Shown in pieces: positions 43,263 to 54,100 of a stretch of DNA of 64,000 nt. The notes below the pieces were generated by a model that made no database searches, was not told the origin of the DNA, and worked only from the letters and a program-made list of their open reading frames with translations. Source of the stretch: Anodontia alba. Lineage: Eukaryota > Mollusca > Bivalvia > Lucinida > Lucinidae. The translations under genes were made by a program, and so were the position numbers. The DNA lies in NCBI GenBank assembly GCA_964016985.1, contig OZ024837.1:33887122-33951121 (forward strand), written 5' to 3'. Position 1 is the first letter of the stretch. Each line of letters opens with the position of its first letter.

Positions 43263-43477
43263 AACGCTTAGCATGCTAAGTACAAATTTCAGCAGATGAC
43301 ATTTTGAAATAGCTCTAATATTTTTCTTCAGAAATTAGGCTGACATATTACGTAAATTGTCTAAGGAGACAGTTTGCATGGAAAGTCAAAGCCTATTTTC
43401 TACGAAAAATAAGAAAAAAATATGAAATATTATCAATTTATCGTCTGCTGAAATTGTCCAGCGAATGGTAAAGGCTA
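43263..43477. mobile_element. Family H MITE, copy
   Basis: ACGCTTAGCATGCTAAG at the left, CAGCGAATGGTAAAGGCTAA at the right. The central pair around TAAGGAGACAGTTTGCATGG is intact. Confidence 0.78.
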
Positions 43478-43640
43478 AGTATTCGGAAAAACACTCCCGC
43501 CCAAACAGTGGAGACCCGAGCCTACAGTGTACTCCAAAATCAAAGTGAGTAGCGCCTACAGTTTCCCAAGGGAATATGCATGGTAAGGAGTGAAGGAATC
43601 CGAATATTTAGTGTAAACACCGGATATCCTGTTTCCCTTT

Positions 43641-43839
43641 TTAACGCTTAGTATGCTGGGTAAAAAAAATCAGCAGACGACATACAGAAAAATACTTTCG
43701 ATTTTTTTTTTTTTTTTTTCAGAAAACAAGTTTTGACATTTTTTGCAAGAAATGTCAAATCCTGTTTTCTCTGGAAAAATATGAAAAATATCATCAATTT
43801 GTCGTCTGCTGAATTAGCCCAGACAGTGGTAAAGGTTAA
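43641..43839. mobile_element. Family H MITE, copy
   Basis: TTAACGCTTAGTATGCTGGG to CCAGACAGTGGTAAAGGTTAA. CAGCAGACGACAT and its complement TGTCGTCTGCTG sit inside the ends. Confidence 0.82.
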
Positions 43840-43859
43840 TGCATCGAAACTTGATTAAT

Positions 43860-44500
43860 AATATCTATGAACTTATAACTAAACGCTACTACAAATTGCG
43901 CAAGAAATAAACTGGGCCGAATCAAAATTAGCCATGCGAAATATCAGATCAGCGAAGATCTAAACCAGTCTTCGTACCCGTGCAGTCAAATCAAGTTTTA
44001 TTCTGTTTCTATATATAGAATTTCAAGAAATTACAATGACTGGACTGCGCAGATATATGACCTGATCCGGATCTACACTGTTCAGATATGCCTTAAAGGC
44101 TCTTCATAAAGCGGCGCAAATATCTTTGGCAAGTCTACTTACAAATAAATAAATATTTCTTGATTAGGAAAGTGACAATGCGTACATTTAATGGTACAGT
44201 AACTGCCCGTAAGCTTAGCAGAAAATACAATTCGCCTTGTACTCCAATGTGTTCGATACTGAGGTTCGATATGGATTTTGATTTTGAACTCTTAAAACTG
44301 ACAGGTCTTCTTTGATTACGTCATAAATACCTCAGAATTCGGACTGGAAGTAACTATTGAGATAAGGGATGTGTTTTACCCATCTATAACAAGGGCATGA
44401 CTCTGTAATCTCATTTGTCCCATTATATGTTTTCGGTCAGAAAATTTAGAGTATTGACTGTCTAATTACAAGTATTTATATGCTGGAAAGGATATGTTAT
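43860..44500. other. Intergenic DNA, little recognised
   Basis: A diffuse J-like pair (TCAGATCAGCGAAGATCTAA ... CTGATCCGGATCTACACTGT) lies at 43943-44085. No gene. Confidence 0.4.
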
Positions 44501-44502
44501 CC

Positions 44503-44782
44503 CATTACGAAAACACGCCTATTCAAATAGTATAGAAAATTTCACCTCCAAAAACTGAAAATTTTCAGATAAAAAACTCGGATATTTTTCAAATTTCTGC
44601 TCAAAACATAGATTGTGGGTACTCGTTAGAACCGCCTCGGCGAGGCGGTTCTAACGAGTACCCACAATCTATGTTTTCGAGCAAAAATAAGAAAAATAAT
44701 GTATACCCCTGTAAACCCCAGTTTTACTATATAAAAGTGGGGTTTAAGGGGGTCAAAATTATATAGGTATGTTTTCGTGATG
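44503..44782. mobile_element. Family A foldback MITE, copy 11 (reference copy)
   Basis: CATTACGAAAACACGCC to GTATGTTTTCGTGATG, 280 bp. The core stem from CTGCTCAAAACATAGATTGT through the cap CCTCGGCGAGG is an almost perfect inverted repeat. Confidence 0.94.
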
Positions 44783-45188
44783 CCATACTGCTGTTTTGAA
44801 CAGGTTTTGTTAAAGTGTGTTTAGTCTCCATGTTATCCATGACAGTAAAATGGCATAAAATCATGTGTCTGAACGTTCCATGGGAAGCAACGCGAGACAA
44901 TGAATATTACGACATGAGACAATGAACGTTTCGAAATTTCAGATCAGCCTGCGTGCAAATGCGTAAACCACCCTATACATCGCGTAGTCAGATCTTTTCA
45001 GTAATAAAGGATATTTTGATCAGACTATGGAGATTGGCAGTCTCATCTGGGTCTTCGTTGCCTGCATTTGCGACGTCTTTTTTTTTCTTTCTTTTCATTT
45101 TAGAGCTTAGTTATGACAGTACACGCGATCGTTTTCTGCTTATATCGCAATGTTTTCAATTTGACATCACGGCTTACGGCCACTTTAT

Positions 45189-45402
45189 TTAACACTTAGC
45201 ATTCTGGCATATTTTTCAGCAGACGACATTTCGAAATATTTGTTCTTATTTTCCGAACAAAATATGCTTTGACTTTTCATACAAATTGTCCGTAATGTAG
45301 GAGACAATTTGCGTGAAACGTCAAAGCCTATTTTACCAGAATATAAGAAAAATATAATCAAATTGTCGTCTGCTAAATTAATCCAGAGAGCGGTAAGGAT
45401 AA
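45189..45402. mobile_element. Family H MITE, copy
   Basis: TTAACACTTAGCATTCTGGC to ATCCAGAGAGCGGTAAGGAT. The inner pair ACTTTTCATACAAATTGTCC and GGAGACAATTTGCGTGAAAC is present. Confidence 0.8.
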
Positions 45403-45445
45403 ATAATAAAAACTAAAACATTTTTTTTCTGAGTAAGTCTCTATA

Positions 45446-45666
45446 CTGCATTTAACCTAAGTATTCGGACAGACGGACAGATCTGAGCAAACAGTGCAGA
45501 CCCAGATCAGACGGCGCAGAACGCGGCGTCTGATCAGGGTCTTCACTGTTTGTCACTCTTCCAGCAGTTGTTCGAAACATCACGGGGTAATAAAATTAAC
45601 TTTACAAATATTAGGCCAGGTATGGTAACAAGCTCAGGTGTCTGAATATTTAGGCTAAATACGGCA
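45446..45666. mobile_element. Hairpin element with GTATTCGGACAG ends (family O)
   Basis: Left TGCATTTAACCTAAGTATTC, right GAATATTTAGGCTAAATACG. The hairpin GCAAACAGTGCAGACCCAGA to AGGGTCTTCACTGTTTGTC belongs to the I class but the outer ends differ. Confidence 0.65.
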
Positions 45667-45913
45667 TTTAACCCTTAAAGCGCCAATCACAACTATTGCC
45701 GTCTGCTTTGTCATCTGCTTGTGATTTTAAAAGTCATTTTTGCAAACAGTGTGACCCAGAACAGACTGCTCCTTTAGGAGCAGTCTGATCTGGGTCCACA
45801 CTGTTTGCCTGTATGCAAAAATAGGTTTGAAAAGTCTGCAAGAATACTCAGCAGACGACATAAACAGACGACATTTTCAGATGCAGTTTTTCTTGGCGCT
45901 TTAAGGGTTAACA
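45667..45913. mobile_element. Family M MITE, copy 1
   Basis: TTTAACCCTTAAAGCGCCAA at the left, TTGGCGCTTTAAGGGTTAA at the right. The hairpin GCAAACAGTGTGACCCAGAA, with GACTGCTCCTTTAGGAGCAG as its tip, is of I/J type. The CAGCAGACGACATAAACAGA stretch is H-like. Confidence 0.85.
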
Positions 45914-45914
45914 A

Positions 45915-46640
45915 TGAAAATTAAAACTTTATATTCCCAATCTCTGTAGATATAATAAATAAAATAAATAGTACATTTATAACTTATCAACGTTATTTTT
46001 AGTTGTTACCAAAATGTTACATTTTATAACTTATCGACGTTAGTTTTAGTTGTAACCGTCAAACAACGACATGATAATTATTGTGTGCGACAGAAGACAG
46101 TGCATTTCGTGCTACCTGTATATGCGAACAGCCAGTGCCATATATACTGTTTCTGCAAGCCGAGAGCAAAAAACCAAGCGGTTTGAAAAAATCCTAATAC
46201 TGCTTATCAAAAAGTATTTTTCCATATACTATTTTTAAAATTATCTGGTAAGTTTATTGAAATAATGATCCGAGAGAGTAACAAACTATTATTGTCAAAA
46301 AAAAAAAAAAAAAAAAAAAAAATGTCGTTTGAAGATTTACGAAAAGAAAGCTTGACACAATTTCCCTTTTCTTGGCCAAAATATGGCACCAACTTATATA
46401 ACTTATTTTTCTGAATGAAACTTTTTTTTTTTATCACTGCATCATGTTAGAAACAGAGATTTGCGATAAATGTTATGATTTATGCTAATTTTTCCTTTTC
46501 CTTGTTTAAAACAACAAATTCCAAAAATTATATTCTTAAGTAAATATTGCACATTTGATCAAAACATAATTAAAAATAATAAAACACAGAGTTTTTTTTT
46601 TCCATATTACTCACTATAGCCCTAACAAACAAATTGTACT
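45915..46640. other. Intergenic AT-rich DNA, nothing recognised
   Basis: A direct repeat (TTATAACTTATCAACGTTAT and ACTTATCGACGTTAGTTTTA) near 45978-46045 and an A run at 46298-46322. No gene. Confidence 0.4.
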
Positions 46641-46645
46641 TTATT

Positions 46646-46879
46646 TTAACCCAGTTTAGACTGAATAAACTCCCCCACCCCACGCTCTATATTGGAAGAG
46701 TAGAGTTTCAATTTTAGGTATGTCAGGCTATGTGATATATTCCTAGAGAAAATGGCTAGCCTACTCGTATTTGCAAACAGTGGAGACCCTGATCAGACGA
46801 CGCATTGTGCGGCGTCTGATCTGGGTCTGCACTGTCTGCCAGTTACCCTTTTGAGGGTCTCCAGATTAAAATGGGTTAA
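46646..46879. mobile_element. Family I MITE, copy (reference copy)
   Basis: TTAACCCAGTTTAGACTG to CAGATTAAAATGGGTTAA, 234 bp. The hairpin is GATCAGACGACGCATTGTGC and its complement. Confidence 0.85.
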
Positions 46880-46914
46880 ATTCTGTTCTAAACATAATGA
46901 AAGTAAGAAACAAT

Positions 46915-47070
46915 ATCGTCTATCTGGCAGATAATTCACATGAAATATCAAGTCTTATTTTCTCTGAAACCCCCCCCCCCCCCCCCCACCAAATGCAAAA
47001 AAAAACAAAACAAAAAAAAAAACAACTTCAAAATGTCGTCTGCAGCGGTTGTTATTAGCGCTTTTAGGGC
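46915..47070. mobile_element. Family H MITE, left-truncated, with C-run
   Basis: Right half with AAAATGTCGTCTGCAGCGG. A 19-base C run (46970-46987) interrupts the stem. Confidence 0.5.
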
Positions 47071-47212
47071 AAATGGGACAATTTCCATGTGTACCTCTTG
47101 ATGTGAAAGTACTACTGCTATAAGATGATTTTTCTTCACCCAAAAGATATACACTCTGAACACCAACCATCAAACAAAATTCGTGTCCTTTAAACCAAGC
47201 TGAACACAGCTA

Positions 47213-47587
47213 CTGTCGAACTTCAATGGCTCTAACACCTTTGGGACCATAAAAAAATGTTCGAGACATGGATAGTTCGAGCCACTGGGGGTTAATCACA
47301 GCGTCAGGTCGGTTAATCACAGCGTCAGGTCGAAGGCAAATGGCGATAATTTAGTGATTTGTTTTTCGATTTTCTTCACAATAATTGTATGTTTAGTGTA
47401 CTCATTAGAATCGCTCAATGAGGCGATTCTAATGAGTACACACAACATACAATTTCATGATAAAATGAGAAAATTTCCCTAAATAATTTGTCTTCTTGCG
47501 CTATCGAATTTCGTAGAGACTCAAAAACGAGCTCGAATTAGCCACGGTAAACGAGCCATTGGTGTTTGAACTATTATGGTTCGACTG
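47213..47587. mobile_element. Family B palindromic MITE, copy 4 (reverse)
   Basis: CTGTCGAACTTCAATGG to TATGGTTCGACTG, each with flanking TA. The central hairpin TACTCATTAGAATCGC is slightly shortened. GGTTAATCACAGCGTCAGGT is duplicated in tandem near 47290. Confidence 0.82.
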
Positions 47588-47876
47588 TATGCAGTTGGCG
47601 GTACAACTTGATCTAAATGAACGGATTCTAACAAGAATGACACTTGAGAGCAATGAACACGCCAAAAACTAAAACCAGCTGGACCAGACTAGCTAGTTTC
47701 GGCCAATTCTCATCAGTGACCCTCATGTAAATTTTCAAAAATCCTGGAATGGGCTAAATGATCCCAAAGGACCAGAGAATACACTACACTACACTATAGT
47801 GAAGTACGGGGAGACGTTTTAATGGACGCCACACGGCACTAACACCAGCTGTAAAATTTGCTCTTTGGCACATGAC

Positions 47877-48033
47877 GTTTATACAACGTCACAACAACGT
47901 CGATGCAACATCAACGATGTGTGCCCGCTGGAAATGACTGAGTATTACCTAGAATCCCAGCAAACATACAACGTCGTAATAACCTTGCTTCGGTAACGTC
48001 GAAACGTTATTACGGCGTCGTGTGTTTACTGGG
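47877..48033. mobile_element. Family P palindromes, copies 6 and 7
   Basis: Copy 6 (47877-47931) is GGCACATGACGTTTATACAA to GTGTGCCCGCTGG. Copy 7 (47956-48033) is CCCAGCAAACATACAACGTC to GTGTGTTTACTGGG with GGTAACGTCGAAACGTTATT inside. The end of copy 7 matches the unit start of the array at 16780. Confidence 0.65.
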
Positions 48034-48087
48034 ACTGTATATTCATATTCCAGTCTTCTTCGATGATCCAATAAGCTATTTCCGGGT

Positions 48088-48253
48088 AAACGCTCTGCAT
48101 GCTGGGTAAAAGTTTCAGCAGACGACATTTTGAAATATACAATGTATTTTATTTTTACAAGAAATAGGCTTTGACATTTCATACAAATTGTCTCCCCAAA
48201 AGTTGCATTTGTTTTTTTCTTTTTAGAGAAGATCCTTTTTTCAGAAGGGAGCA
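48088..48253. mobile_element. Family H half with family L half
   Basis: AACGCTCTGCATGCTGGGTA and CAGCAGACGACATTTTGAAA, then from 48199 a partial family L sequence (CTTTTTAGAGAAGATCC). Confidence 0.5.
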
Positions 48254-48259
48254 AAATTA

Positions 48260-48560
48260 TTTTGACGAAATTATCTCTCTTGAAAGTCTATCAGTTTCCT
48301 TACAGAATCATTGTAGAAGACAGGAGTTTTGTTTAAAACAACTAAAGCAATTATGTCATAACAATAAACAAACACATTGAAATCAAACAAAATATACAAC
48401 CAATTAACACAATAGCACTTGGTATAACATAGTGTTGAACAATTTTGACTAGACTATTTTTAACCAACATCTTTAGAAGCTACTGACCAGCTATCTCACA
48501 GCACTTTAAAATATAGCACTTTTATTTGCAACATAAATGAATGAAGGAACGAATGATTTA
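48260..48560. other. Intergenic DNA, nothing recognised
   Basis: No gene or clear repeat. Confidence 0.4.
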
Positions 48561-48569
48561 CAATTGAGC

Positions 48570-48800
48570 CGAAACGTGAGGAAACGTACATTCTGACATG
48601 CGCGCTCAACGAAGACTCAGATCAGACTGCGCATTCGCGCAGTCTGATCTGAGTCTTCGTTTCCCGCATTCAAGATACTTTGTATCCTTGGCTATCCACA
48701 ATGCGCCCAGTAGATTCTGGTCCGATTGTACGACTGCGCAGGCTGATCTGAAACTTCGGCAGACGTACTCATAGGTACGTTTTCCGAAAAGTTGCGGTTC
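48570..48800. mobile_element. Family J hairpin MITE, copy 1
   Basis: GCCGAAACGTGAGGAAACGT on the left, CGTTTTCCGAAAAGTTGCGG on the right. The perfect hairpin is CAACGAAGACTCAGATCAGA with tip CTGCGCATTCGCGCAG. Confidence 0.75.
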
Positions 48801-48809
48801 AATTATAGT

Positions 48810-49241
48810 AGCCGATGTCGCTGGACGCTGTTACTGAGTGATCCGTGTAACGGACTCGATGAACGCTTGCATGTATAACCTGTTCATGCATTGCAAACAG
48901 TTTTTAAAATCAAAAATATATATAAATGTCTAGTCCAAATTGGAATCTTGTTAGGCCTTTTAGCTTCAAATAACTTCCCACTACTGACCAGCAATTCAGC
49001 TATTAGACTGTGTACTAGATCTATTTCCCCATATTTATATTTTTAAGTCATGGGTCCATTTCAGGGTTTACAAGGACAATGAGTTCAATGAATCTGATTT
49101 TTATAATGTTTAAATATGTTTTGTTTGTTTTGTTACATGTTGAAAATGAAAATTGACTAGATTAATAAATGGTTATTGAAGATGCCACCTAAGCTGTAAG
49201 CCGGTAATTACGCTGCCACTAAAATGAGAACAAGCGAGTGT

Positions 49242-49280
<39 letters not shown>
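48810..49280. other. Intergenic DNA, nothing recognised
   Basis: Ends with a 35-base A run (49243-49277). No gene. Confidence 0.4.
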
Positions 49281-49281
49281 A

Positions 49282-49467
49282 CAATTAAAGCGCCAAGCAA
49301 AATTTGTAGCAGACGACATTCTATTGTTTTATATCCACTTTTGTATGGATTGACATAATATGTCAAGATTTTTTCTTATTGAAAAATAACAACAACAACA
49401 AGAACAAGAAAAGAAACAGTTAACAATGCCTTCTGCTGCAGTTAAGATTGGTGCTTTAAGAGTTAAA
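49282..49467. mobile_element. H/M-type MITE, copy
   Basis: ATTAAAGCGCCAAGCAAAAT and GTAGCAGACGACATTCTATT at the left, GCCTTCTGCTGCAGTTAAGA and GGTGCTTTAAGAGTTAA at the right. Confidence 0.65.
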
Positions 49468-49638
49468 CCAATGCAACGGAAAAAAAAGTTCAAATGCTTT
49501 CGGTTGCATTTTTTTCTCATGCCAATCAGCAGTGTTTGTGCGAGGAATCACGACAATCCTGCCGAGATTGCGTCAGCTTGGTTTGGGATAATATGATTTG
49601 TTTTTCGTTCAGAGAACAGCTTCAATAAACTAAAGGTA

Positions 49639-49749
49639 TAATATAACCTTGTCCGGTGATCTCTATGGCTTTTGGTTTCGATTTTCAGTTTGACGTAATA
49701 CAGCTAGAAACCAGAAACCAGAAGCCTGAGGTCACCGGACAATGTTATA
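49639..49749. repeat. Palindrome AATATAACCTTGTCCGGTGA
   Basis: The outer arm pairs with TCACCGGACAATGTTATATT; the inner arm pairs TTTTGGTTTCGATTTTCAGT partially with ACCAGAAACCAGAAGCCTGA. A related half is at 22672-22745. Confidence 0.65.
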
Positions 49750-49854
49750 TTTTACTGTACTGTTTCAGATAAATATAGACAAAAAATCGCCATAAAACAT
49801 CTTTGTTTTGAATACTCGTTTAACTCTTTCATTGCCACAGGCGATAATAACAGG

Positions 49855-49930
49855 CTTTAGCAAACGGCATAGATCCAGATAAGACGGCTCAATGAGCCGT
49901 CTCATCTGGATCTACGCTGTTTCAACTTTT
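49855..49930. repeat. I-type hairpin with short tip
   Basis: TTTAGCAAACGGCATAGATC, then CAGATAAGACGGCTCAATGA and its complement ATCTACGCTGTTTCAA. Confidence 0.7.
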
Positions 49931-50030
49931 CAGTGTATCTTCTGCACAGCGGGCCACAGAGCCGTTCAGAAAACACGCCACAACCTCAATATTTTAAAAT
50001 GTTTTCAGCAACCTAAATATAAATAGGCCG

Positions 50031-50245
50031 GCCTAATTGACCTGTCGCTTTGACCTTTTGATCAGTATCTTTATAAATATGTATTTACTGGGTAAACAGG
50101 TGAAGCAGGTATTACCTGTAAAAGTGAGCTAATAGATGTAGCAGCAGAACACAGGATTTTGTTACTATAATGCCCATACTGTACAATGGATATACCCTTA
50201 TGAGTATTAAAAGTAAAGGTCAAAGCGATAGGTCAGTTTGGTCGC
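50031..50245. mobile_element. Inverted-repeat element whose arms carry NBRE-like sites
   Basis: Left arm (about 50035-50061) ATTGACCTGTCGCTTTGACC; right arm (about 50209-50237) GTCAAAGCGATAGGTCAGTT. TGACCTTT (50051-50058) and AAAGGTCA (50216-50223) match the monomer NBRE that NR4A proteins bind. The element sits 600-800 bp beyond the NR4A stop codon. Regulatory use is speculation. Confidence 0.65.
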
Positions 50246-50479
50246 TCTACACTTTGCATCACACAACCACAGCGCACAACCAAATATTAAATGTAAATAA
50301 ATAGCAAGTGATAAACAGATTTGTGCCTCAAGCCCCACTTGGTTGACTTTGGCAAACAGTGTAGGCGCAAAACATTTGCCCGCAGAGCACAGAACGCACT
50401 AACATGCAGGGCAACGGCAGCAATGCAAAACACCCCTTAAATGCTAAATTGATGAATCCAAAGTCGAAGAAAGATTAAT

Positions 50480-50485
50480 TTTATT
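50480..50485 (-). promoter_or_regulatory. Possible poly(A) signal of the NR4A gene
   Basis: AATAAA on the minus strand about 365 bp after the NR4A stop. Other AT-rich candidates exist further on; chosen by position alone. Confidence 0.25.
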
Positions 50486-50526
50486 GGCTTGAACCTTTCA
50501 GCCCTGCAGCCAACAGAATCTTTTTT

Positions 50527-50592
50527 GCAAACAGTGTAGATCCTGATGAGACGGCTCGTAATGAGCCGTCTCATCAGGATCTACACTGTTTG
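50527..50592. repeat. Perfect I-type hairpin in the NR4A 3' region
   Basis: GCAAACAGTGTAGATCCTGA, then TGAGACGGCTCGTAATGAGC and its complement to GGATCTACACTGTTTGCC. 31-bp arms with a very short loop. If the signal at 50480 is used, this would be transcribed in the 3'UTR. Confidence 0.85.
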
Positions 50593-50848
50593 CCATTCTG
50601 TTTTGATTTTGTTGACGGATACCCGATTTTGAACAATGGTTCTGACCAGATTCAAAATGGGAGAGTCAACTTCAGAAACTGAGGGATGAAATGGTTGATA
50701 TTAGGATCAATGCGAGTACCATTTGCGTTCTGTTTGTGACGTTTGTCAACACCCCTCCCCCCCCCCCCCCACACCCCCTTTTGTTCAAATAGACTTGCCC
50801 AAGTTCAGCGATTGAAGAGTTCAGCTTAGATACCTTTGTTTGATAGGG

Positions 50849-51108
50849 TTAAAATGGCAACTGACTTGATATAAAAAGTTTCTCTATAGTTGGTGGTGTT
50901 GGAAACGTGCCTTCAAGTTTGAAATAAATGAGGCGTTCAAGTCCTTCTCTGCTCAGAGTCCTAAGATCTGCTATCTTTCCAAGAATTAGAGAAAAGAAAT
51001 TTGGCTTCCGCTGAGCCTCGCTGTTGTAAGTGCAATGGTCTCTCAAACAATCAATTATCTTCATTTGTAACTCCTCCATCTTCTTTACGTCTTTTAAACC
51101 GTGCCGCA
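50849..51108 (-). CDS. NR4A: NR4A exon 7: end of ligand-binding domain
   Basis: Acceptor TTTTTCAG/TG. It codes [20 protein letters not shown] and [20 protein letters not shown], and ends FISSQLPF with stop TAA. Contains helices 9-12. Confidence 0.95.
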
Positions 51109-54100
51109 CTGAAAAAGAATGAATGATTATGTTAATACATCTAAAATCATAGACACTTGGGGTCAGTGGAGCGTTTGTGGCCCGAATTTGATCTTTTGCA
51201 TTCTTTTTCATTCTCTCAGTTTTGCATTTTAATATTACTGAAAAACGTCCGAAGTCAGACTATTATTTGTCTAAAGTGATTTTGAAAAAAAAAAAAAAAA
51301 ATAAATAAATGATATTTGCTGGAACTGTATCAATACACATCATTACGAAAATACGCCTATTCAAATATATTGAAAATTTCACAACCAAAAAATGAAAATT
51401 TTCAGATAAAAAAAAATCTGATATTTTTCATACTTCTGCTCAAAACATAGATTGTTGGTGCTCGTTAAAACCGCCTCAGCGAGGTGGTTCTAACGAGTAC
51501 TCACAATCTATGTTTTGAGTAGAAATAAGAAAAATAATGTATACCCCTCTAAACCCCAGTTTTATTATATAAAATAGGGTTTAAGGGGGTCAAAATTATA
51601 TAGGTTTGTTTTCGTGGTGTATACATACCTTTCGAGCAATTTTTTTTTTTTTTTTTTATTCAAAAGCATTCAAGAAGGGGAAAAAACATCAGTCTTCCTC
51701 CGTATGTTGTTTACTTACATAAAAATGAAAAAGCAAGAGGATAGAAGTGGCAAGAGATAAAATTCGGACTATATGCCCTCTACAAACCCCAAGCGTGTGT
51801 CTAAAATGCTAACTTCTAAGCCATCGCCCCAGATAAGGCACTTTATATTCATAATAATGAAATGAAAACATATGTTACTGGTGTGCATTATACGCGCCTC
51901 ACAGAGGTGCTTCTAATGAGTACCTACAACATATGTTTTCGTAGAAAAATAAGAGAATTATTCATTTGAACACCTTCTTGTCTGGCGCTATGTGATTTTT
52001 TTTATATTTCCGCCATATAGTACAGAGAAATGGAAGAAAACTTTCCTTTATGTTCATTAAGAATATTTTATGCAATACAAAATATTGACAGAAACGATAT
52101 AACAGATTGAAATAATTAGGCTTAAAAACAGATTTTTTTTTTTTAAATTAGATCTTGGATTTGTACGGGTACATCACGAAAACATGCCTATATAATTTTG
52201 ACCCCCTTAAACCCCACTTTTATGTAGTAAAACTGGGGTTTACAGGGGTATACACTATTTTTCTTATTTCTGCTCAAAACATAGATTGTGAGTATTCGTT
52301 AGAACCGCCTCGCCGAGGCGGTTCTAACGAGTACCCACAATCTATGTTTTGAGCAGAAATATGAAAAATATTAGGATTTTTTAACTGAAAATTTTTCATT
52401 CTTTGGCGGTAAAATTTTCAGTATATTTGAATAGGCATGTTTTCGTAATGTAAAATAAGTGCTGTGAAGGTAAAACGCTACAGGTAATAATGTAATATTC
52501 CAGTATATGGAGGATAACAAAATATATCTTCTATACGTACATGTGACCATGGAAAGGGCTGCCATGCACGCCACACTTGAGAGATCTATGGTCATTTTAT
52601 GAAGGGAAAGACCGAAGTCGATAATGGAGTAAATCCAATCCCCAAACATCTGGTAACATTGTTGGCGAGTTAAAACAACACCATTGTCAAATATGATTCT
52701 GTCTTCAGCTTCTTGAATCCTGTAAGCAAAAAAGATATATGCTTTAATAGTATGGTTTACAGTCAACCCTCTTTATACCGACCATCAGTACAATGATACG
52801 CGATACAAGATTACTATGTCTTATTTTTCCATTACGAAAACTCGCCTATTCAAATATATAGAAAATTTCACCTCCAAAAACTGAAAATTTTCAGATGAAA
52901 AACTTTGATATTTTCCATAGTTCTGCTCGAAACATGCATTGTGGGTACTCGTTAGAACCGCCTCGACAAGGCGGTTCTAACGAGTAGCCACAATCTATGT
53001 TTTTGAGCAGACATAAGAAAAATAATGTATACCCCTAAAAACCCCAGTTTTACTATATAAAAGTGGGGTTTAAGGGGGTCAAAATTATATAGGCGTGTTT
53101 TCGTGATGAATAATAGCACACTAAAACCTCTATTTACCGACAATCAATTCAAAGAGTAGTGAATAATAAGACGTACAGTCATCCATCTTGATACTGACAC
53201 TCGATACAACATCAAAATTCATTATAATGGTAATTTGACTGGCATGAAATCTTCGCTCAAGAGGTGATTCTAAAAGGTATCCAAAGCATAAGATTCTATG
53301 AGGAAATAAATATAAAACAAGGCCTGTCACATCATTCTGCTCATTAAGGATTTTTTACAACAGCTAAATCGTTTTAATGGCAACATCTTTGGGAACAACT
53401 GCCTTTTTCCGTTTTGTTTCCTTTCTATTTATTTGTTCAGTATTTCCATAAGATCAATACTTCGAAATATTTCATAATTTCATAATTGCGCTACCACCAC
53501 GTTTTATATGGTCTATATTCACAAGGCCAAAAAAATGCAAATCACGAAAGTGAACATTTTATCTTAATAAAAAATGTTGGGAATCACCAGAAACCTTAAC
53601 ATTCAGTTATTGCTTATCCAGATTAAACAAAGGCTGCAAGAAATAGTTTTGCAAAATTTTGAAACAATTCTTGAAAATTCGTGAAAATGTATTTTGTTCA
53701 GAAATATTGTCTCAGAAGGTAGAGCAATTCAATTCTATTTGCTTAAACCATTAACCGACAAAGATAAGCTGATACTGGCAAGATATCAAATGTCTTCTCA
53801 TCAGTTGCTTGTTGAAGTAGGACGATATACCAAAATAGATCGAAACGACAGATAGTGTCAATTTGCTCACTGAGTGAAATCGTAAAACGAATTTCCTTTC
53901 ATTCTTGTCTGTAATAGATATACTGACATCCGCATATAATACATCAGAAGACATTATTTCATAAGGCCAAGTGTTTTTACATTGACTCAGTTATTTCAGT
54001 CACATAATATGAAGGCTATCTGTGACTTTGCCAAAGTATCTTATACAGGCGACAGAGAAATGCATTCAGTTGATTTAAAGTAATCTTTGTGTTATATAAG

